Of a stretch of 64,000 nucleotides of DNA, positions 26,001-38,875 are shown in pieces (position 1 is the first letter of the stretch; each line of letters starts with the position of its first letter). The notes under the pieces were generated by a model. The model was not told where the DNA came from. It did no database searches and saw nothing but the letters and a program-made list of their open reading frames with translations. Origin of the DNA: Ptiloglossa arizonensis (lineage: Eukaryota > Arthropoda > Insecta > Hymenoptera > Colletidae); the NCBI RefSeq assembly GCF_051014685.1, contig NC_135055.1:18650001-18714000 (forward strand), read 5' to 3'. The position numbers and the translations under genes were made by a program.

Positions 26001-29000
26001 AGTTTCGTGTACTTCGTAACGCGGCGAGCAGATATCGGCGAGGAGCCACGGACCGCGATACGAATCGAACAATGAGACCGTGGACATCGATCACGGCGGT
26101 GAAAAACTACGGGATAAAGTGTCCGGGATTCAATTATGTTTATCGTTATTGCTATTCTTATCGGTCTTAATAGTCCACGGTCGAAGTTCGCGTCCAACAG
26201 CATCCTTTTCCCGCGTCATTTAGTCACGTTTCCTTTGTTGACTCGCAACGGGAACCGCGGCGGCTACGCGCCTCGGTGCACGCGCACCGAACGTCATATT
26301 TATGTTGATCCGATAAATATGTAGCAAATTGAATTACCAAATAAACTACGACGCGGAACGCGTGGTACGTGCACGTGACGCGACGAGTATCGACCCGTTT
26401 TACATCGAGTTCGTTTGTATACGGAAACGGTCTCGAGCTGAAATCGTGGCACGGCTCCCGCGAGCCAATTTTTGCGTAATCGGGGAACGTTTGTCGCCTG
26501 TGATCTATTTCGAGCACGACGCGGTCCGTGCGAAATTGTCCATCGAAATACCCTGCAAGCGTTCGCGAACGGATCGCTGTTCGGCGAAAATAACGCGAGG
26601 CGAGTAAATCGACGTCCCCCCCTCTCCTCTCGATCGCGAAACGGAAACTTTTCCGGACGATCGGGAGTTTCGCGCGGATCGCCGCGAAATTACGCGCGAG
26701 AGAAATCCGTAACGCGAGTACGACTTACGTTGAGTTTCACGCGAGTCGTGCACGAGTCACGGCTACGGGTGGTTTTTCGTTCCGGTTTCGGTCGAACGGA
26801 AACACAACTATCGAGAACACGTAGGAATGCGCGCACCCGGTCGTAATCTGCACCGTAATTTTCAAAGAACTTGTTTCCATCTTTCTCTCTGAGTCAGAGA
26901 GATACCCGTGCACCCGGTGGTGGTATCCGTCCTCGTGCGCGTGTTCAGCGTTATAAAATCGCGGGACAGCGAAATATTATCTCGCATCGTTTTTATCTGC
27001 ATCCTCCTATTTCGTATTGGTCGAGGAGGATTTCAGTATATACTAAATACAGGCTACGCTTTCAACGGTTTTTGTTCTCCGCTCCGTCGCGTCCGCTCCA
27101 CGGATGCTTTGAACGTTCACGTTACAGCCCGAGCCCATCTTCGGTTCTAAGAAGGCAAAATTTATGAATGCCTAGGGAAGAAAGGCCTTCGGTCCTCGCA
27201 TTCCGCTTCTCTTCGACCACGACGGTGTATACACGTGCGCGTGCGTGCGTGCGTGTGCACGCGCACGCGCACGCGTGTAATCGTGTACTCGTTACTTCGT
27301 TGTAACCACGGGTTAGTCACACATTTTTCCCCCTTTTTCTCTGTCTCGGGAGTCACGCAATTTGTCGATCAGGATTTCGGTCCAAATACCGGGCCACCGG
27401 GTTCCACGGTTAACAATTGTTTTATATTAATTTCTGTTACGCCCGCCTTTGTCCGGAGAACGTTCGATCGCAATTTCAGCTCGATAATGTATCGCGATCT
27501 AGGGACAGCGTCGCGTCGCTCTGATTACGCAGCACGTTGTGCGCGCCGCGATCTTCGGTGCAGCTGCACTCGATTAACGTCTGCATCGCGAAAGGCGAAT
27601 ATGCACTTCAATCAGATGCGTCGGAACAAAGGATCTCGCGTACGATCCGGCTCGAAAGTGACTTCATCTAGCCTTGTTTCCGTTGATACATTGTAATTCT
27701 CGCCTCGTGTACCGGCATTTCTCGTTGGGACACTTTTTCGAACGAAACGCATCGATCTCGCGGCAATTTCCCTACAACCGCGTTAACTTTCGTTCGCGTT
27801 CGATTCGAAATTTACGCCACGTGTCGCGCGCAACGATCTCTCAACGAATTTTCGATCGTTCCACGAAAACGTTCGTTATTTTTCATTTCACTGATTTTCC
27901 ATCGGTTTCCTTTTTCTTTTTTTTCCACGAAACGACGCGAAATTATCATCGTACTAATATGTAGAATAAAACATGTGCAGATAAGAACGTGCACAAGTCA
28001 ACGATGACTAATCTGTGATTGCATTGCACATTGTTGCAACGATGCGTCCGTCGAGATGCTACGACGATCCGTGTCGTTCGTCAAATCGTAAACTGCAATC
28101 CAACCGAACGTACGATTAATTAGAAAAAGTCGATCGCGTTTGCATAAATTTGCATTAGTTTTTCCTCGTTCTTTATTATGTATTATTTTTTTGTTTATCC
28201 GTATTACCGTACACGCGATAAACGTAATAGGACGTCCCGAAGGAAAATATTAGCATACGAGTGCAACAATACGACGCGATGTATGTTTTCGAAACGACGA
28301 AACAATAATATTTTCGAACGTAGCAGAAAATCGATATAGCGTAACAATTGCGACACCGTGGAGATCGAGGCTTTTAATAAACGATTGCTATTTATTTTCG
28401 ACCTACATGTATTGTTATTAATAGACTTTTATCGGCCGGGGTGTACCGAAATACGTGGTACGCTACTATAGGAATTCATTTCTCCAAAAGAGATACCTAA
28501 ATCGAAAACCTGGAATCAAGTATTCCAAACCGGTTTTCCTTTGGGAAAAAATTGATTTTAAACACACGTACGATACACGTGTAGCCACTGTGTACACACG
28601 TATCCATTGTATCCACTTTTCGAATCTCTGTCGTGTTTATGCGAAAAATGTGCAATTTTAACTCTCGACTTTTACAATCGAAATCTTCTAACTTTACCAG
28701 CACTGAAAGTAACTTACAATTTTAAACAGAAGACGCCAACGTCTGATTGTATCTATAGATACTGTACATAGAGCAGAACAAATGTTCAATATCGACCTCG
28801 TGCGATATCGTTAACTTTGTAGCGAATTAAACGTTCGCAAATATGACGATTCCAGGAATCATATTTAACCGAATCATCTTGGAACTTACCAGCTAGTATC
28901 TATCGAATCTAACTTGCTCGGAAGATATTGCAACGAGTTCCGTTAATTGCTCGCACCTGAGTTGTGACAATAAATGGAACACGTTTCTATACCTCGAAAC

Positions 29001-29176
29001 TAAGAATATTTTCAATGTCACACCAACCGAGGTTCCGTCTGCATCCTAAGGAACGAATAATCAAACGATACTTGAGATTTTAATATTTCTTTCTTTGCCG
29101 CGAACGATCCGTCGCCGCGAGTTACAACGATCATCAAATCTCACAAGGAGGAGGTCGCGGAGAGGCGGAGACCCAA

Positions 29177-29710
29177 AGGGAGATAGATGGAATCAAAGTT
29201 CCATCGATCTCCCTCTACGTGGGTTACAATCGAGATTAACCAACCGAGGAGGTGGAAGGAATCAAAGTTCCTACGTTCATCTATATTCACTCGTGCCAAG
29301 TACTATTGTTGCGCAATACAATTGCATTGCTGAAAAAAAAAAAAAAGAAAACGAGACGAAATCGAGAATAACACGCGACCCGAACCGTCTAATTGGACCT
29401 AGAGGATCGTTGAAAGAGAGAGTTTCGCGCTCGTGAGTACCCAGAGAGACAAACGGAATCAAAATTCCATCGATTTCCCTCTACGTGGGCTACAATCGGG
29501 ATTAACCGACCGAGGAGATGGAAGGAATCAAAGTTCCTTCGTTCGTGTATATTCACTCGCGCCGAGTACTATTCTCGCGTAATGTAATTACGTTACCGAA
29601 CGAAAGTAGACGAAATCGAAAAAGACGCGACCTGGACTGTATAATTGGACCCAGAGGGTCGTTAGAAGGGAGAGTTCCGCGCTTATGAGTACTTGGGTCA
29701 ATGTGCCTTT
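29177..29710. repeat. Tandem duplication, unit about 266 bp
   Basis: The text GGAATCAAAGTTCCATCGAT, then TCCCTCTACGTGGG, starts at 29189 and recurs at 29455 with the same following blocks (AACCRACCGAGGAG, TATATTCACTCG, AATTGGACC). Each copy holds two GGAATCAAAGTTCC palindromes. The first copy also has an A-run near 29333. Confidence 0.88.
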
Positions 29711-31294
29711 AACCTCGTTGATCCGGAGATCGGGGTCTAAAAATATCAACCGTCTAGTTTTATCAGCGAGTTCGACCGCGGAGAAAGATGATCGACGACA
29801 TCGAAAACAGTTGTACCGTTTCTCGTGGGTCAATTTTTCCAGGCCACGTGCACATTTACGCGACTTACGATCGTGTCTGTATCGTCCTCTCGATTTTGTC
29901 ACTTTCGCGGACAGGTGTGCGCTCTCGCACCTCTTCGTGTTTCTCTAGAAGCGCGCGCAGCTGAGGACAGCGACATCGATCACACGGTCGATCACTTGCT
30001 CTTGCAACAAGCAGAGGTGACCGGGGTGATGAACGAGACAACGAGCAAAAAGAAGCTACTTGTACGATAATTGCTCGATAGAGAGGCGAGTACGTCGAGG
30101 CCTCGAGGCTAGCAACGAAAAGAAACGGGTATAATTCGAAATTAGAGGCTGTTGATTATCGGTCAGGTTTTCATAAGCAAAGTTTCGAAGCGTGGATAAT
30201 TGATCGTCGAATACGCGAGCGTGGCATTCGTTTGATTTTTATTATTTGCACGGTACGTGTAAATGTTCGATTTTTCAGAAAGAATTTCTTTCGTTCTTGA
30301 GAGCATCGTTTCTCGTCTAGAGAGATAAACAAATTTCAAGGGCATTAAGAATCCGATATCTTCCGACGGAATATTTAATAATTTCAGAATTTATCGCGTG
30401 CGGAATATCAAGAGTTAAATATCAATTAACATTTCTACAATTCTTTGATCGATAAACGATTCGATTTGATAATGATTTGCTTGAGTATTATAAAGTAGAA
30501 GAATTTAATAATCAATTTCTTTTTAATCGAGATGCATACCGTATAAGTGAAATCTTTCCTTCAATGGCATTTGCATTCGGGCAGAACGATTTGTGCGAAC
30601 AAGGTACACAACATGCATTAAAGATACCGACATTGCAGGTGTTTTCAAGGTAATCTAGAGTTATTATCAAGCATAGGATCCCTGTTTAATCGCACGGCAC
30701 TTTTACATTCTGTAATTTTTAGATTTATTTCACGTCGAAATATTACGTAAAATACATAGAATTATGTATACTTTGAAAATGCGTTCTGTTATCATGGATA
30801 TTATATTCGGTCTGTTAGGGGACTTCGTATCGCCCGCATGGGATATAACATTGAAATGAATGAGTGAACGCAAGCAAGAAAGAGTCAAGTTTCGTGACAG
30901 AGGTCGCGATTAAACGCTTACTCATACGTAGTAGATGCTATGAGTTTAGTAGCGTTGATTGTGCGTGCTCGACGTTTATCGAATACCTGTAGGTTGTGAA
31001 AAGTAATTTAATGTATCGTGGAATGTTTTACAATTTTTAGTTAACAAAGATATCCTGAAAACAACAGAGAAATATTTCCTTCTTTTGGTTGCAATCAAAA
31101 CAACACTAGACAGATATAATCGTACGCGGTATCACGCAGATGCATGGTTGCGCGAGTGATCGCGCATTTGAGAGTGACCGCGCATAGAACAGAGAGAGAG
31201 AGTACGAAGGTAAACTTGCGGGACAGTAGAAGGGATGTGTCGAAATCGGTCGTAACTCGACCAGCCTGCTAATTTACTCGAAAATATATTTGAA

Positions 31295-34239
31295 ATGTCT
31301 GAGCTCACCGAACAGGGAAAGGTGAGAACTATTTGTATGCAATCCAACCATGCAAGTACAATTTATTTTGTCATAAATTCGTTTAATTTGAATGTCATGC
31401 CTCGTCAATTTCGAGAATGACGTACTCTAAACACGTATCCACATGCAATACTTGTGATCACGTCAACACTACTCTTGACAAGTTATGTGCGGAATCACTA
31501 AGTGTCATTCGTTTTTATCTTCGTATTAATTATAAGTCATTGTCATCTGACGTCTGGATAAATTGATTTTGTTCCATTCGTTTCATAACGTTGTTAGTGA
31601 GGTTAGGTAGTTGTTATTGTTACTATTGTAATTACGCATTTATTATACATTTCATTTATCATACATTTTCATTAGATGGAAAATAGATTTTAGATCAAGA
31701 ATTGTTGTACGTGTATTAAAAGCTTTTACTTATTCTCTTTTTTTCTTTCGATTGATTTCGATTAGGATCTGTGCATTCATGCAGGAGTTGTACTTAGAGG
31801 TGCAAGTACAAGGGAAGACGAAGTTCATAGTCTAGGGACGTTAAAGATTGTTGAATATGTAAGCAAACTTTGCATATAATATTATTTGTTAGGACAAATA
31901 ATTTAGAATACCCTGCATTAAAATTGCAGAGTTTTGGGAAATGCATAGAATGGAAACCTATAGAGGATTCTGTAGTATTGGAGAACCAAGATCAAGATCC
32001 AGAATGGTCTTTGGTAGATACGCATACTAAGCGCACTCATAATTCTTCCGAGGGACCAGACTCTCTTGGATGTACAAGGACTGTCAGAATTTTATTCACA
32101 GATTTAAACTCTTTCCGCATAAATCATGGAGGACAACAACTTATATTTATGCAAAGGGATGGTACCACCTACGTTGCCTTTTTTCAGTTGTCTAATGCTG
32201 AAAGTTTTGTAAATTCTTTGAAAAGTTATATTAGATTTGTAAAGTCGCGTACAAATAAGAATTTGTACATTGTAGAAGACGAAGTGCAATCCGTGTTAAG
32301 TAAATCATTTGCCGAGTTAGACATATTTCAAGAAAATACTTCGTTTTATGTTTGGAAATTTATGAAGAATCTACAAAACCGTCCATATGAAACAACATTG
32401 GAAGCATTTAGTAAACTGTCGGATATTTGGTGTAAGTGTATGCACAAAATCTGGAATTACGAGAGTATATCTCTACAGTTTCTAAATATTTTAAGAACTT
32501 TTGCGTATGTCGTTGCATTATAGTATACAAAGAAGCAGCTAAACGTCCAGTCGAGGAAGCAGTTGCAGATATATTGAATAATTCACTATCGATAGATGTT
32601 TCTTATCCACTGGTGTCTGTAGATTCTGGAGAAGAATACGAAGTAATTGGAGCACATGGATTGGGTGTGGTATTACCTCCACGAGCACCTTGTTCGAGAG
32701 GTATAACAGAAATAATTTTGCATTAAGCGATTTTGAATAAGGTACATAAATATTTATGATTACGATAGGTGCACCACTGTCGAGAGAACAGTGGAATAAT
32801 TATAAGGACAAAGAGGGGAGAATTTTAAATCCTCAGGAAGTAAAAGAAGTTATTTTTCGTGGGGTTTGTACATATAATTTACATTTGAATTTTTTATCAC
32901 ATAAATGGGTATTTTACGAAAGAGCTAGTATAAAATTTCATACCGATCGTTATAAAAAAATTACAAGTACAATCTACAAACCAAGCAAAGAGTAAATATT
33001 TTTAGGGCATTGCTCCAACATTGCGATTCGAAGTATGGAAGTTTTTATTAAATTACTATCCATGGAATTCTACGCACAATGAAAGATTAGAACTCAGAAA
33101 GAAAAAGACTGACGAATATTTCATGATGAAATTACAATGGAGATCTATGTCTCCCGCGCAAGAGAATAATTTTTCCGATTATAGAGATCGAAAAAGTTTG
33201 ATAGGTAACGCATGGAAATGAATTAATTAAATAAATTCATGTACGTTGAGATGAAAATTTTTAGGGAAGGACGTTAATAGGACGGATAGAACACATCCCT
33301 ATTATTTTGGCGATAACAATCCACATTTAACACAATTGTACGATATCCTCATGACATATGTAATGTACAATTTTGATTTGGGATATGTTCAAGGTATGAG
33401 CGATTTGCTTAGCCCTATTTTATGTTTAATGGATAGTGAAGTCGACGCATTTTGGTGTTTTGTTGGGTTCATGGATAAAGTGGTAGGTTTTGTATTATGT
33501 ATTTTAGAATATAATTACCTGTAAACTACTTATAAATCGTTATACACAAATTAGAGTACCAATTTTGAAATGGATCAAACCGGAATGAAAGCTCAATTGT
33601 GCCAATTGTATACTCTCTTGAGTACTACAGATCCGCAATTAGCGCACTACTTAAATAAGCAAGATTCGGGAAATATGTTTTTCTGCTTTCGCTGGCTTTT
33701 GGTACTGTTTAAACGGGAATTTAATGCGATGGATATAATGAAATTGTGGGAAATATTATGGACCGATTTACCGTGCAAAAATTTCCATTTACTTTTATGC
33801 GTGGCTATTTTAGACACCGAGAGAAGCAAACTTATGGAAAACCGTTACGGGTTTACAGATATATTAAAGGCAAGCATTTAGAATAATAGACTCGAACAAT
33901 TTTTTATTTATTAAGATACAATATACTTTACAGCATATAAATGATCTTTCGCTTCATATCGAACTTCTTTGGATGTTATCAAAAGCCGAGGGTATTTATT
34001 ATCAACTGATGTCGGTAGCGGACCAGTTACCCGATAATGTTCGCACAATAATTGGGCTTGAACCTTTGAACAAAACATCGTTAACTGATATCGTGGAAAA
34101 CGATGAAGCTTCTGGCCATAATGTTGAAGTTAACGGAGATAATAGTGATTCGAGAAGAAGTAGTATGGAAAGTGGTAATGTTAAGTTTGGGAATAATGAA
34201 GTGTCGTTTGAACGCGGATTAAATTTGTCGTACATGTGA
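31295..34239 (+). CDS. TBC1D15/TBC1D17-like Rab GTPase-activating protein, 9 coding exons
   Basis: This GAP switches off Rab proteins; vertebrate TBC1D15 acts on Rab7 at late endosomes and is recruited to mitochondria by Fis1. Exons: 31295-31321, 31766-31858, 31930-32431, 32524-32700, 32769-32863, 33006-33204, 33265-33482, 33555-33869, 33934-34239. They join in phase to 643 residues. The N-terminal third matches TBC1D15's GRAM-like/Rab-binding part (CIHAGVV, IEWKPI). The TBC domain starts near residue 297 (FRGGIAPTLRFEVWKFLL). The arginine finger is Arg370 in IGKDVNR and the glutamine finger Gln407 in LGYVQGMSDLL, both present, so it should be active. FCFRWLLVLFKREF and LPCKNFHLLLC follow as in the family. 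The start gives MSELTEQGKD, which aligns with the TBC1D15 N-terminus. One intron is GC-AG. The count of nine exons is certain from phase; the third donor is the least sure. Confidence 0.95.
33870..33933 (+). other. GC-AG intron in the TBC1D15-like gene
   Basis: The exon ends ATATTAAAG and the intron begins gcaagc; it ends ctttacag. No GT donor near here keeps the frame, and the join DILK/HINDLS matches the family (EILKHINELS in TBC1D15). The intron is 64 bases long. GC donors with strong AAG|GCAAG context are a known minority class. Confidence 0.88.
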
Positions 34240-34822
34240 GACCAGGGTGGATCGTGCATTGTAAGTTGAAAAATGTGTGGTGCACCGCAGTCAATTTTAC
34301 AAGACTCACACTTTTAATTAACAATATTTGCAATCTGCTTTTCGAAGATAACTTTTACGTTGTTTATCGATACAATGCAACGATGCCTTTTCTGGCACCC
34401 AACGATTTTTATCGCGCGCAAGCGATATTTCATACGAAATACCCAATTTTACAAAACATCTCCTATACTTTACTACACCAATCGAATTGTTCCGATGGGA
34501 ATGTGATGTCTAAACGATGCATCTCGATCGTTGAATTTGAAATTGTTAGTAGCGTTGAAATTTGAGATATTTATGAAATTCATTGTAATTACAAAGAGAT
34601 TATAGACTACGCATACTTAGAAAATAAGAGGTAGTTTCCTATAAACGTATATTCTTCGTCATAATCATAGTTTCTATGCATGGTGAATTTAGAGCGATGT
34701 GCAGAAACAATTCACGTCGTATTTTAACTTCAACCGTTGTTTTACGCTCGCGCCATTTTCACTTAAGTTCAAATGTCTTTTTCACATTTGTACAAAGCCT
34801 CACAACAGTACTGTATATTTCT

Positions 34823-34828
34823 AATAAA
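34823..34828 (+). terminator. Candidate poly(A) signal for the TBC1D15-like gene
   Basis: AATAAA lies 584 bases after the stop codon and about 280 bases before the Gemin8 start codon. This would leave very little promoter space for the next gene. Confidence 0.45.
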
Positions 34829-35106
34829 AATCACCCGTTTAATCTCTGATATATACATATCATTTTTTTTATACACAAGATTTGATAACTCGTAAAGTAA
34901 ATGAAAGTTTCAAAGACATTCGTGCGCGTTAAAAGTTCGCGCTATTCGGTAAATAAATTTTTTAATTTACGAATGTATGGTAGATCAAGTTTATATTTGT
35001 GCTGGGTTACGTTCGATGTCGCGTCGATCGTTCGTATGGAACGCGTATAAATATAAACAATGGTTTTTCTATATACGTAAATTCGTCAACAGAATAATCG
35101 CGAGGT

Positions 35107-35998
35107 ATGGAATTTGTCGCTCTAAAGCGCAACAGAGGACGGAAAAAGAGGAGACATTTGAAAAAGCGGCGTTGCGAACAGGTGAAATTTGAGGTTAAGT
35201 TTTCGAAACGACGGAAATTTATTTCGGAACGTACCGATATGTTTACTGCTAAAGAACAATTGATTTCCAATACGATGCAAGCTAATTCCTTTTGGGAAAA
35301 TTATGCAGTAGCCCAAGAGTGGCAAAAAAGGTTGGTTACAATTTTTTATAAGGAGGTTACAATGGAATTAAAATGTACTTGTTAAAACTGTGGTAAAAGT
35401 ACTTTAAACGTTGGGCATTCGCGATACAACACGACTGTTCACGTTCTTAATAAACTAGAAGGATACAATTATTTCCAGACATAGCGTAACATGGTGGAGG
35501 ACCCGTTGTATCGCATTAGAATACGAGAATCGAGCGTTGAGAGATAAATTGAGATTACTGGCCCGTCAGAATGCAGTGCAGTGTTCTTCGCAGGCTCGAA
35601 AAAGCCATAGGTACCGGAACCAAGACGCAAAAGAAGTAGAAGAAGAGGAAGAAGAAGAAGAAGACGAGTCAGGAAACACAGAAGAGAACGAAAACTTGGA
35701 ATTCCACGTAAACGAGGATATGATGAGCTTTTTGGAACAAAGCATAAGGCATAAAGTAGAATTAAAGAAGAAACGCGAAGAGGAATCGTGCATCAAAAAG
35801 GAGGAGGAGGAAGACGAAGATGGTTCGATTCAAGGTGGAGCCGCGTGGGTGCATACAAGGAACAACAATGCAAAATTATTGTACGGCGATGCTAGTTCTG
35901 CCATCTTAGCAATGGAAACTGCCCTCCAAACTACCATCGACAGGCACAGAGATAAAGCAAAACCCCAATATTGGCCCGTTATTCCCATAAAACTATAA
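35107..35998 (+). CDS. Gemin8, SMN-complex subunit, 2 coding exons
   Basis: Gemin8 links SMN to the Gemin6-Gemin7 pair in the complex that loads Sm rings on spliceosomal snRNAs. Exons are 35107-35330 and 35479-35998; the join is in phase 2 and restores Arg in EWQKR/HSVTWW. The protein has 247 residues, near the usual 230-245. The C-terminus LLYGDASSAILAMETALQ plus KPQYWPVIPIKL is the diagnostic Gemin8 block. The first exon carries FWENYAVAQEWQ, the counterpart of the vertebrate WQHYxxAxxW region. The middle is acidic (runs of Glu near 110-120 and 185-195) with MMSFLEQS...ELKKKREEE as a predicted helix. The N-terminus is Lys/Arg-rich. ATG at 35239 (MFTAKEQ) is an alternative start that would drop the basic stretch. 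Confidence 0.93.
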
Positions 35999-36276
35999 AC
36001 TGTACTAACGCAATATATTTATACATTACATAAAATTTAAGTCTACGTAAATATGTATTTTATAGGGAGACGGAGAAAAAAAAATTTGTTCCACACGCTT
36101 TTGACAACACATCGTTTATCCAATGACGTAGTCTCGCGTAGTGCTCGCGACTTACGAGAGATGACGTTACATACTCCTTTCTTCCCCGACGCGCACACGC
36201 GTAGGAGCACTTGTATGCGTGCCGGCAACTGTCGACGATCGCTAGGTCATCGACGAAAACGAGTTTTACGTGTACG

Positions 36277-36282
36277 AATAAA
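36277..36282 (+). terminator. Candidate poly(A) signal for Gemin8
   Basis: AATAAA lies 279 bases after the Gemin8 stop codon, in the expected orientation. Confidence 0.4.
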
Positions 36283-38837
36283 ACCGCGCATTAAAGTTTA
36301 ATGTTTGACTAGAGCTCCGTGGCGGTCGAAAATTCTTCACCGAATCGATGCGCGGGTAATTAGCGAACGATCAAGATCGTCCTCGTCTGTGAAATAGTTA
36401 TTTTTTTTGTTTCCAGGTTTACGAACGCCGTAAAATTGGATAACTCAAGTCAGTCGAAGAAAGTTGAATTGTGGCGACAGTTACGAGTCGTTCTCGTAAA
36501 ATATACGAATTATCTCCCATCTATGAAATCCAATTGACTCGCAATTTATGAAGCATCGACGAATCGGTATGCGCGTGTACGTACACACGTACGCACGTAG
36601 AATTTAAAAGGGTCGAGATCGAAGTCTCGACCGATCGTGCCAGGGGCAATATCAAGTTGTTCGTTCGCATCGAGTCGCGCGCACCGGCAAGGTAGTCATA
36701 AATGACACCTAACCTATGAAATATACCGGAGGAAGCAATTAATGGGTAATCTAATCGGTCGGGCAATTACGTACACGTATTACGTTTATTATTGTTATTA
36801 TAATTAGTATTGTATTATTACCAGGATCGGAAATAATCGATCGGTGTTGGCGCATTCGAATGGTAATGTCGTTTCGCGGTGCTCATGTATATTGCAATAC
36901 ACGTGGATGCACTTATTAGTACACGCGTACGGAAGTACGTAGAGCGTTCCCGTATGTATCTATAAGCGACGAAAGGCGTACAGCGACGAGTAGAAAAGAT
37001 GAGAAAAGATCGTGTACAGATCGAAGATAGATGCTCCGGAGAGTACGAACTTCTCGGTTGCGAGCACACTGAAATATATCTATATATAGTGCGAACGTGT
37101 TTGCGCTAAAGTGTTATCCGTACAAGAACCTCTCTGTGTACCTGGGTAGAAAGGGGATCAGGAGGCTAACCGTAGGCGGTCTACCCAACATTCTGGAACT
37201 CTGGAAATCAATTGGAGATTTCGTCGGTTAACACCGTCGCCGATATGAATTCAATATTTTCGTCCATTTTTCTCCTATACGTATTCGAGTGTTTCCAAAA
37301 AGTAGCACGTTACTTTATCGAGAGACGTAATTTTTCTTCGCTAATGCCTTTACACCGCGAGCGTTAAGTTCGAGTTTTATTGGATCGGTGTGGACAGGTC
37401 TTGCAGGTATCGAGGATCTGTTTCGATAAGAGGCGTCATTCGTAAAGTTATTTCGTGGAAAGGTATCGCGGTGCTGATCGTGGATCACGAGGAAATAAAT
37501 ATTCCCGGTGTGTATCGAAGATAGATTAGGAAAAGACGGACGAGAGAGTTCTTCGGTCAGTCTGTCAATACGTTATCTCCCGGTCGATCCGCTGACACGG
37601 TCTATGGAATTCTGGAACCAGTTCGAGAGGCTCCAACATCGATACCTCGGTCCAGAGAAAGCCCCTAATTATCGAGATAACGCGTGTCGCGGTGTCGATA
37701 CTGGTTACGGTATCGGATCGCCACGTTTACCTACACTCCCACGGGATTTTTCGTACGATTTGTTAACAATTTCGAGCTCCGTGCACGTCGGTGCAAGTGG
37801 TTACACGTTGCTCGGTTATTATTCGATCGAATTATCGATTCGTGCAGCCACGGTGTTACTTTTTCCACACGAGGAAAAGGGGTCAAGGGAACGGGTTACG
37901 CCGATCTTCGTTCCCGTGCACGTCAAATTTTTCACCGATCGTCGTTTACGAAGATTCAACTTATCGATCGACACGCGGTCCTTTTTCTCGATTTGTAACA
38001 AACCGGTCGTACCTACGCAAAGTGGGCTCAGTACGTACGAGAGGCGTTTTATATCCACCAACAACTTTCATTTAGATCTTTATCGATCAACTTTCACGGT
38101 ATACTCGCATATTGCTCTTTATTGCCACAGTCTCAACGTTCTCGAGACGCTTTCCCGTGAACGCGGCATCCGGAGATTTCATGTATTAAATTTTCAATAT
38201 CTTCTTCTTCTTTTTTCTCCTTCTTCTTTCCCGCGTTAGGTACCCGAGGCGTCTTTCGGCTAGGGAATAATAGTTTGAAACGGGGCCCATACCCCGGGAT
38301 AAATTATCATCCATGGTTACGTTTCCACGTGTCTACCCAAATGCAAATCGAAACCGACGCATTCACTCCGTTTCGTTTACAAAGTCGAACGCGCGAATTA
38401 CTGGAAACGCGTAGATACGATTCGTAAGCTCGATCCTCGGAGCTGGTTCTCGACGGTGAGTTTCATCGGGGATCTTCACGGTTTCGTGCCTGGTCGATTT
38501 CCGTGGAGGCGAACGCCGCGGTTAAGTGGACGCGCGTACGTATTTTTTTCCACGCGCAATTTCGAGCGTTCGGGTTCCCTCGCGGCGCGAGATTCGCGCG
38601 AGAGAGGCGAGGAGAGTCAGTCGTTCGGTCTGGAGCATTTGCGAGCTCGTTGGTGGAACGTTTTAAGACCTACCTTTCGTGCAACGCGTCAAGATAGCGG
38701 TGGCGAGGGGAGGAGTAACGGGAAGGTAGAAGGAGTTTACTTTTTATCGGGTCCGTGTCATTAGTGGCCGCAACGAGTACTATAAGTTGGTATCAAGGAC
38801 TGAGAAGTCCAGGAGATCGTCGGGACGGGCGACGACG

Positions 38838-38875
38838 ATGACGAGAGGACGAGGACGAGGACGAGGACGAGGATA
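38838..38875. repeat. (GACGAG)n simple repeat
   Basis: GACGA and GACGAG units repeat about seven times between 38838 and 38875. Confidence 0.8.

Larger units (their letters stand above)
22726..31294. other. Intergenic region between ABCG and TBC1D15-like genes
   Basis: The two genes diverge, so both promoters lie here. The left part (to about 27.9 kb) is CpG-rich and full of short spurious frames; the right part is AT-rich. It includes a TA/CATA-rich stretch near 22920-23070, poly-T near 23790, a CG/AC run near 27235-27275 and a 266-bp duplication at 29.2 kb. No conserved peptide is seen. Confidence 0.6.
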
